In this document: positions 8,542-17,602 of the stretch, one piece after another
Layout of the letters: every line of letters starts with the position of its first letter
Position numbering within the stretch: the first letter of the stretch is position 1
Position numbers and translations under genes: made by a program
Notes under the pieces: generated by a model
The model's input: only the letters and a program-made list of their open reading frames with translations
Database searches by the model: none
Told to the model about the DNA's origin: nothing
Source: Bradyrhizobium diazoefficiens USDA 110
GTDB lineage: Bacteria > Pseudomonadota > Alphaproteobacteria > Rhizobiales > Xanthobacteraceae
Length of the DNA: 64,000 nucleotides
Direction of reading: 5' to 3'
NCBI RefSeq assembly: GCF_000011365.1
Contig: NC_004463.1
Coordinates: forward strand, 248,001-312,000

Positions 8542-10425
8542 ATGCCAGTGAACACCACAAGTGCCGCCGCGCCGCGCCCGCTGGTCTTTGCCGGCTTTCC
8601 GGCAAGTTCCTGGGCGTTCGCGCTGCGGGTCTGGCTGGCGATGCTGCTCGCGTTGTATGTGGGCTTCTGGCTCGAGCTCGAATCCCCGTCGTCGGCCGCC
8701 CTCACCGTGGCCGTCCTGGCGCTGCCGACACGCGGTCAGGGTATGGAAAAAGCCGGCTACCGGCTGCTCGCAACCGTCATCGGCGTCATCGCCTCGATCG
8801 CGATCGCCGGCCTATTTTCCCAGACCGGCGGCCTCCTGCTGGTGGTGTTGGGCATCTGGGTCGGGCTTTGCACCTATGTGGCCGGCCTGCTGGATGGCAA
8901 TCGCGCCTATGCGGCGGCACTCTGCTGCATCACCGTCGCCCTGATCGCCGTCGAGCAGATCGACACGCCGCTACAGGTGTTCCCGACCGGCGTCGCGCGT
9001 GGCGCAGCCATCGGCATCGGCGTCCTTGCGGTGGCGCTTGTGAACGAGGTTCTGGCCGCGCCGAGCTATCATCCGGTTCTGGCAAGCCGCATCGAAGTGC
9101 TGCACCGCCGGGTCACGGATCTCGCGCGAGATGCCGAGCGCGGCGAGACTCCATCCGCGGCCGTTGGGGCTGGACTGCTGCATGACATCGCGGCGGTACG
9201 TCCGGAGATCGCCAGCCTGACGACGGAATCGAGCATCGGCACGGCAAGGACCGCGGCCGCGCGTTCCGCGCTGGTCGATCTCGTCAGCGCGCTCTCGCTC
9301 GGTCGCATGCTCGCAGCGCTCCCTGCCGCGTCGGCGCTGGCCCCAGAGGCAGCCGGGCTGGTCGCGATATCCCGATCCTGGCTCCGGGCCGAAATCGGCC
9401 GAAACAACGCGCAGGTCCGCGGCAGCCTCGATGCGCTGCGCGAAGGGACAAGCCCGTATCGTGCATGGCGCGCACCGCTCTATCGCTCGCGCCGCATCGC
9501 GGCCGAGACTGGCGCACGGGCTGCGATCTCGTTCACGCTGATTGCAATTGTCTTCGTCCTGACGGGCTGGCCGACCACCGAGCTCTGCCTCTCGCTCGTT
9601 GCGGTGATCATCGGCCTCGGCTCGACGTCACCCTCGCCGCGCAACTTCACGATGGTGGCGGTGATGGCGACGCCGATCGCCTGCGTGCTGGCCGGCATCC
9701 TGAAATATCTCGTCTTCAACGGTGTGTCCGAGTTTCAGCTGCTCGCGATCGGTCTTGCGCCTGTCGTCATCGGCCTCGCACTGCTGATCACGCTGCCGAG
9801 CCCCATGCTGTCATCGATCGGCCGCCTCGTGCTGGTGTTCACCCTCGTCGTGCTCGCGCCGACCAATCCGCAGAGCTACGACCCCGAGGTGTTTCTCGTG
9901 ACGAGCCTGTTTGTCTGCCTGTCGTCCGTGCTCGTCTTCGCGGCGCAGCAGCTGCTGCCTCCCTTGTCGGGCGACCGGCGAGTTCGGCTGCTACTGGGAG
10001 AGGCCCGGCGCGAACTGAGCCGCGCCGACGGGGGACGAGCCCGCCACCTCGCGCCGGAGGAAGCCGCCTTTCGCGACGCGGCGCGGATCGAGCAGATTTT
10101 GACCGCAAACGGCCCCTCCGCGATCGACGATCGGATGGCCGGCACGGCGATGCGCTGTTTCGACCAGGCCGCAGCCCTGCGGCGTTGCCGCGCCGAACTG
10201 GACCGGGTCGGACAGGGGCCGCTGGCCGTAGCGGCGCAGGCCGCGCGAGAGGCCCTCACCCGTCGGAACAGCGGCGTGATCCTCGCTGCAGCCGAGGCGC
10301 TGCACCAGTCGGCAGCACGAAGCGACCTGTCGGCCAGCGCGGCCATTGCCGCGCTGATTGCGGCAAGCGTGGCCTTCGCGCCGTCACAATCTCCGGCCGA
10401 CTCCAGCCAAGGGAGACGGTCATGA
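8542..10425 (+). CDS. FUSC/AaeB-like efflux membrane protein
   Basis: Inner-membrane protein of 627 residues in the fusaric acid resistance / aromatic acid exporter family. It has two hydrophobic blocks: about residues 25-170 (including the GFWLELESPSSAALTVAVL type signature) and about 320-480 (WPTTELCLSLVAVIIGLGST). Each is followed by a soluble helical portion, the usual FUSC layout. Its stop overlaps the start of the DUF1656 gene (ATGA, 10422-10425), and a HlyD-family gene follows. The trio matches the aaeB-aaeX-aaeA type p-hydroxybenzoate efflux set, here in the order B-X-A. The exported substrate is inferred only by family. Confidence 0.9.
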   Translation: MPVNTTSAAAPRPLVFAGFPASSWAFALRVWLAMLLALYVGFWLELESPSSAALTVAVLALPTRGQGMEKAGYRLLATVIGVIASIAIAGLFSQTGGLLLVVLGIWVGLCTYVAGLLDGNRAYAAALCCITVALIAVEQIDTPLQVFPTGVARGAAIGIGVLAVALVNEVLAAPSYHPVLASRIEVLHRRVTDLARDAERGETPSAAVGAGLLHDIAAVRPEIASLTTESSIGTARTAAARSALVDLVSALSLGRMLAALPAASALAPEAAGLVAISRSWLRAEIGRNNAQVRGSLDALREGTSPYRAWRAPLYRSRRIAAETGARAAISFTLIAIVFVLTGWPTTELCLSLVAVIIGLGSTSPSPRNFTMVAVMATPIACVLAGILKYLVFNGVSEFQLLAIGLAPVVIGLALLITLPSPMLSSIGRLVLVFTLVVLAPTNPQSYDPEVFLVTSLFVCLSSVLVFAAQQLLPPLSGDRRVRLLLGEARRELSRADGGRARHLAPEEAAFRDAARIEQILTANGPSAIDDRMAGTAMRCFDQAAALRRCRAELDRVGQGPLAVAAQAAREALTRRNSGVILAAAEALHQSAARSDLSASAAIAALIAASVAFAPSQSPADSSQGRRS

Positions 10426-10625
10426 CGAACACCTATCGGGAACTGGTCATCGGCGGCGTGCTCATTGCCCCCATCGTTTCCTATGCGGCAACCGCGCTGC
10501 TCGCGTTCCTGTTACTGCGCCCGCTGCTGCGCTTCATCGGATTCGCGAGAGTCTTCAGCAACCCGTCGCTGGCCGAGCTTTGCCTCTACGTGGCGATGTT
10601 CGGCATGCTCGCACTGTTCTTCTAG
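10422..10625 (+). CDS. DUF1656 small membrane protein (AaeX-like)
   Basis: Membrane protein of 67 residues with two hydrophobic helices (about 8-33 and 47-66: VIGGVLIAPIVSYAATALLA, LCLYVAMFGMLALFF). It has the size and sequence character of DUF1656/AaeX, a small component regularly encoded between FUSC and HlyD-family partners. The start ATG at 10422 overlaps the FUSC stop, with GGGAGA about seven bases upstream. The HlyD gene begins 11 bases after its stop. The role in the efflux complex is not established for the family. Confidence 0.88.
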   Translation: MTNTYRELVIGGVLIAPIVSYAATALLAFLLLRPLLRFIGFARVFSNPSLAELCLYVAMFGMLALFF

Positions 10626-10636
10626 GGAGAAGAGTC

Positions 10637-11932
10637 ATGGAAGCTACCCTGCCCCGCGACGCCGCCCCGCTTCGCAGCGAACCATCAGCCGAAGCACCGG
10701 GCGATGCCTCAAGTACCGCGGAGGGCTCCGCCGCACCGGAGACCGTGGCACGCGACACCAGCGATCGCACGGCGGACACCGTCAGACCTCCGACACAGGC
10801 AACGCCCTCCGCGAGGCCGCTGCGCAAGGCTGTCGGCCGATTCATGCTCGGCGCAGGCAAGCATCTCGCGACCCTCGGCATCGCATTGGTCGCCGTCTTG
10901 ATATCGGTTGCGACCTGGCAGCACTACGTCACTGCTCCCTGGACGCGGAACGGCAGCGTGCGTGTCCAGGTCGCCAATGTCGCGCCGCAGGTTGCAGGCA
11001 AGATCGTGGCGCTGCGGGTTGGCGACAACCAGTTCGTCCACAAGGGCGACGTCCTTTACGTCATCGACCCCTTCGACTTCGAAGTGGCCGTCCGAATCGG
11101 CAAGGCGCTGGTCGACCAGCGGGCCGCGGATCTGGAGGTGAAGCAGGCCGAGTTCGACCGGCGTCGACATCTGTCCAACCTCGCAACGACGCCCGAAGAG
11201 CAGCAGATCTATGCAGGCAACGCAGCGCAGGCGAAGGCCGCCTACGAGGCGGCGGCACACCAGCTCGCACAGGCGGAGCTGAATTTGAAACGGACCAGCG
11301 TGACCAGTCCCGTCGACGGTTACGTCACCAATCTCCTGCTGCGCGCGGGCGACTATGCCGTCACCGGCGTCAGCAACATCTCGGTGATCGATTCCAACAG
11401 TTTCTGGATCGACGGCTATTTCGAGGAAACCAAGATGGCTCGCGTCTGCGTCGGGGATCGCGCGGAAGCGCAATTGATTGGTTACGCCAAGCCGATCCTG
11501 GGGCATGTGAAGACCGTGACGCGAGGCGTCAGCGTGTCGAACGCCGCTGCGGGCACGCAGGGCCTGCCCAGTGTCGACCCGATCTACACCTGGGTGCGGC
11601 TTGCCCAGCGCGTACCGGTTCGCGTCGCCATCGACACGGTGCCGCCGGATGTGCCACTGGTCTCGGGCATGACGGCGACGGTGACAATCCGACAGCCCTC
11701 CGCGGGCGATCACCAGACCCGGTTCGACCGGTTCCGCGCGAGCTTCGTGGATCCCGTCACTGATCTGTTCGGCGCAGGACAACCGCCGCGTGCGAACTGC
11801 CTGCAGGCCACATCCCAGCAACGCCCCGAGGTGGAAGCGATCCCGTATTCGCGCGAACCCCCGGTTCCCTCGGCACAGTCGATCGCGCCCGGCCTTACAC
11901 CCGGCATCGACGCCTCGCCACGTCTGCCCTGA
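10637..11932 (+). CDS. HlyD-family periplasmic adaptor (AaeA/EmrA-like)
   Basis: Membrane fusion protein of 431 residues that would link the FUSC pump to an outer-membrane channel. A long Pro/Ala/Thr-rich cytoplasmic N-terminus (about 1-62) precedes one membrane anchor (about 77-95). The biotinyl-lipoyl-like fold follows (VRVQVANVAPQVAGKIVALR, then SPVDGYVTNLLLRAGDYAV) with an alpha-helical hairpin between. A proline-rich tail of about 60 residues follows the beta-barrel region, longer than in EmrA or AaeA. The start at 10637 has GGGAGAAGAG upstream. No TolC-type gene is adjacent, so the outer-membrane partner is encoded elsewhere. Confidence 0.9.
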   Translation: MEATLPRDAAPLRSEPSAEAPGDASSTAEGSAAPETVARDTSDRTADTVRPPTQATPSARPLRKAVGRFMLGAGKHLATLGIALVAVLISVATWQHYVTAPWTRNGSVRVQVANVAPQVAGKIVALRVGDNQFVHKGDVLYVIDPFDFEVAVRIGKALVDQRAADLEVKQAEFDRRRHLSNLATTPEEQQIYAGNAAQAKAAYEAAAHQLAQAELNLKRTSVTSPVDGYVTNLLLRAGDYAVTGVSNISVIDSNSFWIDGYFEETKMARVCVGDRAEAQLIGYAKPILGHVKTVTRGVSVSNAAAGTQGLPSVDPIYTWVRLAQRVPVRVAIDTVPPDVPLVSGMTATVTIRQPSAGDHQTRFDRFRASFVDPVTDLFGAGQPPRANCLQATSQQRPEVEAIPYSREPPVPSAQSIAPGLTPGIDASPRLP

Positions 11933-12034
11933 ACACGTCTGCTCTGAATTAGACGAACACGCCCGACCGGACGAGACGGCACCGCGTCAAACCTCTGGTC
12001 CGGCCGGTGCTGCGCTCTAACATCAGACCTCACT

Positions 12035-12068
12035 GCACATGTGCTTGATCCCTTTGGTTCAATTGAAC
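12035..12068. promoter_or_regulatory. two perfect palindromes upstream of AraC gene
   Basis: GCACATGTGC (12035-12044) and GTTCAATTGAAC (12057-12068) are each perfectly palindromic, with centres 23 bases apart, about two helical turns. They lie 164 or more bases before the AraC start at 12232. The spacing suggests a paired operator, possibly for autoregulation. This is pattern inference with no known match. Confidence 0.3.
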
Positions 12069-12231
12069 TCTTTGCGACATGCGGTCGCACCTCTCGCATT
12101 TGCAAAATCTAATACCGCTTAAGCATCCTTAACGAGCCTTTCGACGAGGCCGCACCTATCGTTCGAGCATGGACCAGTTGCATTCGGCAGCCGTCACGAC
12201 GGCGGCAGAATCCAGGACACGGGGACGAACG

Positions 12232-13236
12232 ATGCTCACCGATATCCAAGCGGCCGGCGCCCGGTCGACGTATCAACCCAGCCGCCACAAACCGGCCTCC
12301 CCGCAGGAGACTCGCGCATTTCCCCTCGAACGGAGGTGGCGCCAGCCCGCGGCCACGCCTGACGACATCACGATCTCGCGCTGGACCTGCACGCAAACGG
12401 GCATAAGGCACGAAGAGGCGACGACCCCTGCCGACCGATACTTCTTCGCCATCGCCTTGAAGACGTCCCGCGCCAAACTGACCAGAGGCCGTCACACCAT
12501 CTTCGACGGCATCATGCCGGCAGGCACGCTGTATATCGGCGCACCGTTGCAGCAGCTCAGTGCGCAGTTCTCCGCGCCGTGCGACTTCCTGCACTTCCAC
12601 GTCTCGGCCAGCACATATTTTCCGTTCCTAAGGCCTGGAGCAGGAACAGCTTCGGCCGAAGGCCTCAACGACCTCGTGCTGCTCCGCGACCCCTTTGCCG
12701 AACAGCTGGCGAAGGCGCTGACCGAACGCGGCCATTCGGCTGACCGGGAATTCGCGCGCTGCATCGGTCAGACGCTGGCAATGCACCTCGCCCGGCGCGA
12801 GCTGCCACACTCGAAAGTCAATGCCTTGCCGAAATGGCGACTGCGGCGCGTGGAGGAATACGTCGGGACGCACTTCGACCACTGCATCAGCTTGTCCGAG
12901 CTTGCCAAGGTGGCGGGACTGTCCCGGATGCACTTCGCGGCCCAGTTTCGCGCCGCGACGGGATACCGGCCGCGCGAGTACCTGCTGCATCAGCGCATCG
13001 AGCGTGCGAAATCGCTGCTGTCGAATTCCGAGACGGCCCTGGCCGAGGTGGCGCTGACCGTCGGCTTCTGCACCCAAGCGCATTTCTCGACCGTCTTCAA
13101 ACGGATCACGGGTGACACGCCCGCGCGCTGGCGTTGCGCCAGCCGGAACGCATCGGCTTCGTCCAGGCTCTCCGGCGGCGATCCGGCTTCGACATACAAG
13201 GCCGTGTCTCACGTGCTGCCCGCGGACTTCTCGTGA
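12232..13236 (+). CDS. AraC family transcriptional regulator
   Basis: Regulator of 334 residues with a cupin-like N-terminal half (PADRYFFAIALKTSRAKL, then CDFLHFHVS) and an AraC/XylS double HTH at about residues 200-310 (ISLSELAKVAGLSRMHFAAQ, VGFCTQAHFSTVFKR). The start at 12232 is preferred because GGGGA lies seven bases upstream; an in-frame ATG at 12169 would add 21 residues without a clear ribosome site. The DNA-binding half is a close paralogue of that at 4040. It is followed by a strong terminator at 13372 and is convergent with the malonate operon, whose control it could share, though nothing proves this. Confidence 0.9.
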   Translation: MLTDIQAAGARSTYQPSRHKPASPQETRAFPLERRWRQPAATPDDITISRWTCTQTGIRHEEATTPADRYFFAIALKTSRAKLTRGRHTIFDGIMPAGTLYIGAPLQQLSAQFSAPCDFLHFHVSASTYFPFLRPGAGTASAEGLNDLVLLRDPFAEQLAKALTERGHSADREFARCIGQTLAMHLARRELPHSKVNALPKWRLRRVEEYVGTHFDHCISLSELAKVAGLSRMHFAAQFRAATGYRPREYLLHQRIERAKSLLSNSETALAEVALTVGFCTQAHFSTVFKRITGDTPARWRCASRNASASSRLSGGDPASTYKAVSHVLPADFS

Positions 13237-13371
13237 ATCATGCGAAATGAGAAACACAAGGGGTTCGTGAAATACTTTGGCCGCGGGATCGGCGATGCTG
13301 TGCGTGTTAGGTGACTGAGACCCCAAGTCACCGCTCGAGCCTCCCTCCTCCCTGGGCATACGAGCGTTTTA

Positions 13372-13406
13372 GGGCCGTCCTCCCCCAAAGGACGGCCCCT
13401 TTTTTT
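13372..13406 (+). terminator. rho-independent terminator after AraC gene
   Basis: A nine-base perfect stem GGGCCGTCC / GGACGGCCC (13372-13380 and 13390-13398) with a nine-base loop is followed by a run of seven T (13400-13406). The T-run is on the + strand only, so it ends the AraC transcript rather than the converging mdc transcript. Confidence 0.9.
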
Positions 13407-13454
13407 GACCGGGCAGCGCGATCGACGGCATCGTCTCTTCGGAATTTGGCGAGG

Positions 13455-14393
13455 CTAGTCGTTCAGGTGACGCGCAGCCCAGGCGCGGACGCCCTGAAGA
13501 CTCCTGAAATCATCCAGCGAGCGAGCCGGAAGTCCGGCCCCGATTTCCGCAACCATGCTGCTGAGCGCATGTCGCGGCCCGAGCTCGAGAAACCCCGTCG
13601 CGCCCGCTTCGACACAGGCCTGCAGGCAATCCGCCCATTGCACGGTTTGCGAGATCTGCGCGGCAAGTTTGTCGCGACCGCTCTCGAGCGAGACGACCGG
13701 AGCGGCATCGATTCCGCTCAGAATGCGCGCACCGGTCCTCGGGGGAAATACCGCCGGTGCCAGGCGCAAGGTCTCACGAAATGCGGCAGACGCCGCGGCG
13801 AGCCGCTTGGTGTGGGAGGCAACCTCGACCGGCAACGCGACGATCCTTGCGCCGTGCATCGCCCGCGCGTCGTCGGCAATCCCGCCCAGCGCCTCGCGGC
13901 CGCCGCCGATGACAAAGGCATCGCCCGGATTGACGATGGCGATCGCTGCGCCGTGACGTTCGCAAAGGCGACCGACCTCCTCGCGCGAAAGACCGCGGAC
14001 GAAGATCAGCCCGTCACCGGCGCGCGTGGCCGCATCCATGGCCTCTGCGCGGCGTGCCACGAGATCGAGCGTGGCGGTCGCATCGAGCACACCGCCGACA
14101 CCCCAGGCCGCGACCTCGCCGACACTGTAGCCGGCAATGATGACGCCGCGTGGAATGACATCTGCGAGCGCGCGCGCCGCGGCGAGCGGCTGCAAGGTGC
14201 AGAGAATCTGGCCCGTACGGTTGCGGTGCAGGGCCTCATCGGGTTCGCCGCGGACGAAATCGCGCGGATCGCTGCCACCGAGCAATGTCGCCGCGTGCGC
14301 AAACAGGTCCGCGGCCTCAGGCGCGCCGCCCGTGAGGGCGAACATGTCCCGATGCTGTCCGCCTTGTCCCGAGCAGAGGATCGCAAGCGTCAC
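13455..14393 (-). CDS. mdcH: malonate decarboxylase, malonyl-CoA:ACP transacylase subunit
   Basis: MdcH primes the decarboxylase by transferring a malonyl group from malonyl-CoA to the prosthetic-group thiol of the carrier subunit MdcC. The 312-residue protein has the acyltransferase fold marks GQGGQ (9-13) and the nucleophile S90 in GYSVGE. A GTG start at 14393 is assigned, nine bases after the mdcF stop; the family N-terminus (MTLAILCSGQGGQ) begins exactly there. It is the last gene of the operon. No terminator with a T-run in its own direction was found downstream. Confidence 0.92.
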   Translation of the reverse strand: MTLAILCSGQGGQHRDMFALTGGAPEAADLFAHAATLLGGSDPRDFVRGEPDEALHRNRTGQILCTLQPLAAARALADVIPRGVIIAGYSVGEVAAWGVGGVLDATATLDLVARRAEAMDAATRAGDGLIFVRGLSREEVGRLCERHGAAIAIVNPGDAFVIGGGREALGGIADDARAMHGARIVALPVEVASHTKRLAAASAAFRETLRLAPAVFPPRTGARILSGIDAAPVVSLESGRDKLAAQISQTVQWADCLQACVEAGATGFLELGPRHALSSMVAEIGAGLPARSLDDFRSLQGVRAWAARHLND

Positions 14394-14402
14394 GGTCGCG
14401 AC

Positions 14403-15353
14403 CTAACCGGGAAAGAGCATGGCGATCGCAATCGCCAGGGTCACGACGCTGAATCCGGTGCTGGCGATGACCATGGATCCCGCCGTCGCGGAATCCAGCC
14501 GGTAGTTGACGGCAAACAGGATGCCGAAAAAGCCCGAGGGCACCGCGGCAAGCAGAATGGCAGTCTTCGCGGGATCAGGCGCAATCGGAATGAAGTGAAT
14601 GACCGCAATGGCCAGCAGCGGCCGAACGACATCCGAGGCCGCCGTTGCGGCCACGATCCGCCAATCCAGCCGGAACGATTGTGCCGACAGAATCGCCCCC
14701 GTGAGAAACAGGGCGACACCCGCGGCGGCGCTCCCGATCAACGCCAGGCATGCATGGGCGAGTGCATCGAGGCTCACGTCCGACAGCGAAAGCAGGATGC
14801 CTGCCGCAGGCGCCAGTACGACCGGCTTGGTGATCGCGCGCCTGACTGCCGTCAGAATCTGCCGCATCGACAATTCGGCGCCCTGCGCCCTGCTCGCACC
14901 CATTTCCACCATGATCAGGGTCAGCGGGCTGATCAGAATCGAGCCCGTTGCCAACGCGACCGCAACCGGGACGGTGCCGGCGGGGCCCAACACGGACGAC
15001 AGGATCGGAAGTCCGACGCCGGCAAGGTTCGGAAAGCCGATCGTCAAGGCCTGCAGCGACGCATCGGACCGGGACGCCTTCGAGAACCTGCGCGCGGCGC
15101 AATACCAGGCGACATAGAGCAACAGCATCGTCACGCCGAGCACCATGGAGAGCGGAACCTGTTCGATCATATCGCGGCGCGAGGCCGAAGCGGTCGCGGC
15201 GAACAGGGACGCCGGCAGCGCAAAATCCATCACCAGCGCGTTGAGGGCGTCGACGTGAAGATTGTCGACGATATGAAATTTTCCGGCGGCGTATCCCAGC
15301 AACAGGACGAAGAAGACCGGCACCAGCGCCATCAGGATCGCGTTGGACATCAT
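14403..15353 (-). CDS. mdcF: malonate transporter, AEC family
   Basis: Auxin-efflux-carrier family permease of 316 residues with about ten hydrophobic segments (from MALVPVFFVLLLGYAAGKF to VVTLAIAIAMLFPG). Family features are the GFPNLAGVGLPIL segment and the paired helices with central Pro. MdcF in the Klebsiella-type operon imports malonate, and the position among mdc genes supports the same role. Its ATG overlaps the mdcB stop (15350-15353). The unrelated MadLM/MdcLM transporter type is not present. Confidence 0.88.
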   Translation of the reverse strand: MMSNAILMALVPVFFVLLLGYAAGKFHIVDNLHVDALNALVMDFALPASLFAATASASRRDMIEQVPLSMVLGVTMLLLYVAWYCAARRFSKASRSDASLQALTIGFPNLAGVGLPILSSVLGPAGTVPVAVALATGSILISPLTLIMVEMGASRAQGAELSMRQILTAVRRAITKPVVLAPAAGILLSLSDVSLDALAHACLALIGSAAAGVALFLTGAILSAQSFRLDWRIVAATAASDVVRPLLAIAVIHFIPIAPDPAKTAILLAAVPSGFFGILFAVNYRLDSATAGSMVIASTGFSVVTLAIAIAMLFPG

Positions 15354-16228
15354 GGAATCGGCCTTTCATGGACATCGACGAAGAGCGTCATAGCGAGCAG
15401 GTCGGCCGATCCACCCGGGCTGAGACGGCGGGCGACGAAACTTTCGTGGATCGATTGTGCCCGCGCACGCCAGCCGGACGCGCAGACGCCGCCGGCATCG
15501 ACGAAGCGACGCGCCGCGTCATGCGCAAACCGAAGGCCGTCGAGCCCGCCGCGATGCAGGAGGTTGGTGTCTTCGACGGAAGCGATCAGAGCAAAGCACG
15601 CCTCGACCCGGGCGGCTTCCGTATCCTCCACAACGACAGTTGCTCTCCGCAAGGCCGGCAAGCCGATTCCGTAGATGCTGGGAAATCCCCTCGCGGCCTC
15701 GATACGCGCACCGCCCGCGCGAAAGCGGCGGCGGGCCACGCTGCCATGGCTGTGCAGCAGCACCGGTCCATCGAGGATGCTGTCGCCCCACAGGCGCGCC
15801 ACGACGTCGCCAAGCGGAAGCTCGGGATCGACCAACCCGCCGGCTCTCGCGCCGGCGGCCGCGCACAGCAGGCCGAGCCCGAAGATCGCGCCACGGTGCG
15901 TGTTGACCCCCGACGTCGCCGCGAACATGGCGCGCTCCGCCTCGAGGCCAATGATCCGCAGCCGCCCCATGCCGCAGCCAAACGCACCCGCATCGGCCAG
16001 GCGCTGCAGATAGGGCCTGATGGCCGCGGCGCTGCGACGAAACGTGCCCGCATCCATGTCATCGTGACTGCCATTGTCGACATGGCTCACCAGCCCCGGT
16101 TTCGGCCAGGTTTCGAGCTCCTTGACGAGGCAATCGGCGGCGACAGCCCCGATGGCAGAGACATCGGGCATCATCCGCGCGCGGCGCAGAAGCGGCCGTT
16201 CCATGCCTCTTGCGGCCATGGTGATCAT
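15350..16228 (-). CDS. mdcB: triphosphoribosyl-dephospho-CoA synthase
   Basis: MdcB makes 2'-(5''-triphosphoribosyl)-3'-dephospho-CoA, the prosthetic-group precursor, from ATP and dephospho-CoA. The 292-residue protein carries the CitG/MdcB signature ETWPKPGLVSHVDNGSHDDM (about 39-58) and the later conserved VEDTNLLHRGG. The start overlaps the mdcG stop as ATGA (16225-16228). An internal Met about 19 residues in (MMPDVSAIGA) is a possible alternative start, but the overlap favours the longer form. Confidence 0.92.
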   Translation of the reverse strand: MITMAARGMERPLLRRARMMPDVSAIGAVAADCLVKELETWPKPGLVSHVDNGSHDDMDAGTFRRSAAAIRPYLQRLADAGAFGCGMGRLRIIGLEAERAMFAATSGVNTHRGAIFGLGLLCAAAGARAGGLVDPELPLGDVVARLWGDSILDGPVLLHSHGSVARRRFRAGGARIEAARGFPSIYGIGLPALRRATVVVEDTEAARVEACFALIASVEDTNLLHRGGLDGLRFAHDAARRFVDAGGVCASGWRARAQSIHESFVARRLSPGGSADLLAMTLFVDVHERPIP

Positions 16229-16905
16229 GATCCCGTCGCTCCCGAAATGAATTGATGCCTGTCGAGCAGGACCACGCGCTCAATGCTCTTGACCAGAAGC
16301 TCGCTCGCGCCGCCGTGGACTTCACGCCAGTTCACCGCCGCGCCGTCGGCGCTCATCAGCTCGCCATCAAGCCGCATCGGCGCGCTGGTCTCGATCGCGG
16401 CGACATCGGCGACGAAGCGATCGATGTCGGTTTCGCTTCGAAACTCGAACAGGACATCGAGATCGGAACGGCCGGTCACGTAGTCGAGCCCGGTCAACGA
16501 CTGCCAGGCCAGGCTGCCGTAGACGCGCGCGTCCACCGAATGGCGAAGCGCCAGCCCGTCGAGCCGGTCGAGCGTCGGCCACCAGTTGCGCGGCGCGTAA
16601 GCCCGCGCCTGTTGCAGCGACGGCGGCCGCGCGACCGAGGCGACGTGGTCGATTTCGACCAGGAGGGCAACCCGTTTCTTGCCGGCAGAAGGCGGCAGGG
16701 GCAGGCCCAGCGCGACGCCGGTTGCCTCGTGTGGCAAGGCGCGCCGCCTGATCGTCGGCCACCGCATTTTGGGCCAGCGCGCGAGAAGGGAATCGGCGGC
16801 GAGATCGTCGCGCGCGTCCAACATCGCGCGCCACCCCGCGGGGCTGACGAAGACGAGGTCGTGACGACCGGGTGGTCGATCACCGTGCTTGCAGGGCGAG
16901 GTCAC
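16225..16905 (-). CDS. mdcG: phosphoribosyl-dephospho-CoA transferase
   Basis: MdcG attaches the prosthetic group made by MdcB to the serine of the carrier subunit MdcC, a nucleotidyltransferase reaction. The 226-residue protein has the pattern RVYGSLAWQSLTG followed by GRSDLDVLFE, where the D-x-D pair is the likely metal/nucleotide-binding site. Its N-terminus overlaps the end of mdcE by 26 bases, and its stop overlaps mdcB by four. It is part of one tightly packed transcription unit. Confidence 0.9.
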   Translation of the reverse strand: MTSPCKHGDRPPGRHDLVFVSPAGWRAMLDARDDLAADSLLARWPKMRWPTIRRRALPHEATGVALGLPLPPSAGKKRVALLVEIDHVASVARPPSLQQARAYAPRNWWPTLDRLDGLALRHSVDARVYGSLAWQSLTGLDYVTGRSDLDVLFEFRSETDIDRFVADVAAIETSAPMRLDGELMSADGAAVNWREVHGGASELLVKSIERVVLLDRHQFISGATGS

Positions 16906-17602
16906 GAACGCGCTCCGCGATCTCGGCGGCCTTCAGCCGGCCGCCACGCTGCTTGCCGAGCGCATCCCGCCGGTCCTGCGCGGCCGGCATGTCGGCGAGC
17001 AACGCCTCCAGCTGGTCGGCGAGCGATGCGGCATTGCTCCATGTCATGTGAACGGCACCCATTTGCGCGAGATTGGACAGGCCCGGCGCGAACACCGGCG
17101 TCGACTTCGCCTTTTCCTGTAGCGCCTCCATCGACAGCTTGGTCACCTTCGCCATCGAAGGCAGATCCATCACTGCGGGATCGGCTCCGGGCAGTCCGAC
17201 CAGCACACGCGTTGCAAGGCCTGTCGCAAGCAGCGCGCCCGCAGCCGAGTGGCCGTACAGGACGCCGATGGTCGGGCGGCCATTCATGTCCGCGTGGATC
17301 AGCACCTTCGCCAGATGTGCGAGGAACTCGTTCAGCCCGAGCAGTTCGTCACGCTTGCTCATGCGCTGGCTGTCGCTATCGACGAGCACCAGGATCGGCC
17401 CGGAGTCACGACCGATCGACTTCAGGACATGTGCGGAAAGCCTGATGGCCTCGTCGACGCCCAGCGCGGTTCGATTCGCAATGCCGATCACCAGCATCGT
17501 GCCACCGGATCGCAGCGTCGCCGAGCCGTGAAGGACGCCGTTGTCGTTGCTTACCTCATGGCCGTCAGGAAAGAGCGAGGCGATGATGTCATCGAGCGTC
17601 AC
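16880..17602 (-). CDS. mdcE: malonate decarboxylase gamma subunit
   Basis: MdcE forms, with MdcD, the malonyl-S-ACP decarboxylase (carboxyltransferase-like crotonase folds). The product has 240 residues. The GTG start at 17602 is chosen because GGGAGGA lies about six bases upstream and the family sequence begins VTLDDIIASLFPDGHEV; the open frame continues upstream to 17710 but only inside mdcD. It overlaps the mdcD end by 14 bases. The conserved segments SGPILVLVDSDSQRMSKRDE and PTIGVLYGHSAAGA are typical of the gamma subunit. There is no biotin-type Na+ pump gene, so this is the soluble mdc rather than the mad system. Confidence 0.92.
   Translation of the reverse strand: MTLDDIIASLFPDGHEVSNDNGVLHGSATLRSGGTMLVIGIANRTALGVDEAIRLSAHVLKSIGRDSGPILVLVDSDSQRMSKRDELLGLNEFLAHLAKVLIHADMNGRPTIGVLYGHSAAGALLATGLATRVLVGLPGADPAVMDLPSMAKVTKLSMEALQEKAKSTPVFAPGLSNLAQMGAVHMTWSNAASLADQLEALLADMPAAQDRRDALGKQRGGRLKAAEIAERVRDLALQAR

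Noticed and set aside
13364..13398. terminator for the mdc operon at the 13372 hairpin
   Set aside because: Read leftward the hairpin is followed by A, not T, so only the rightward AraC transcript has a standard terminator there.
13311..15674. 787-codon plus-strand frame across mdcH and mdcF
   Set aside because: Arg/Gly-rich antisense shadow; the mdc genes on the other strand are clearly recognised families with overlapping starts and stops.
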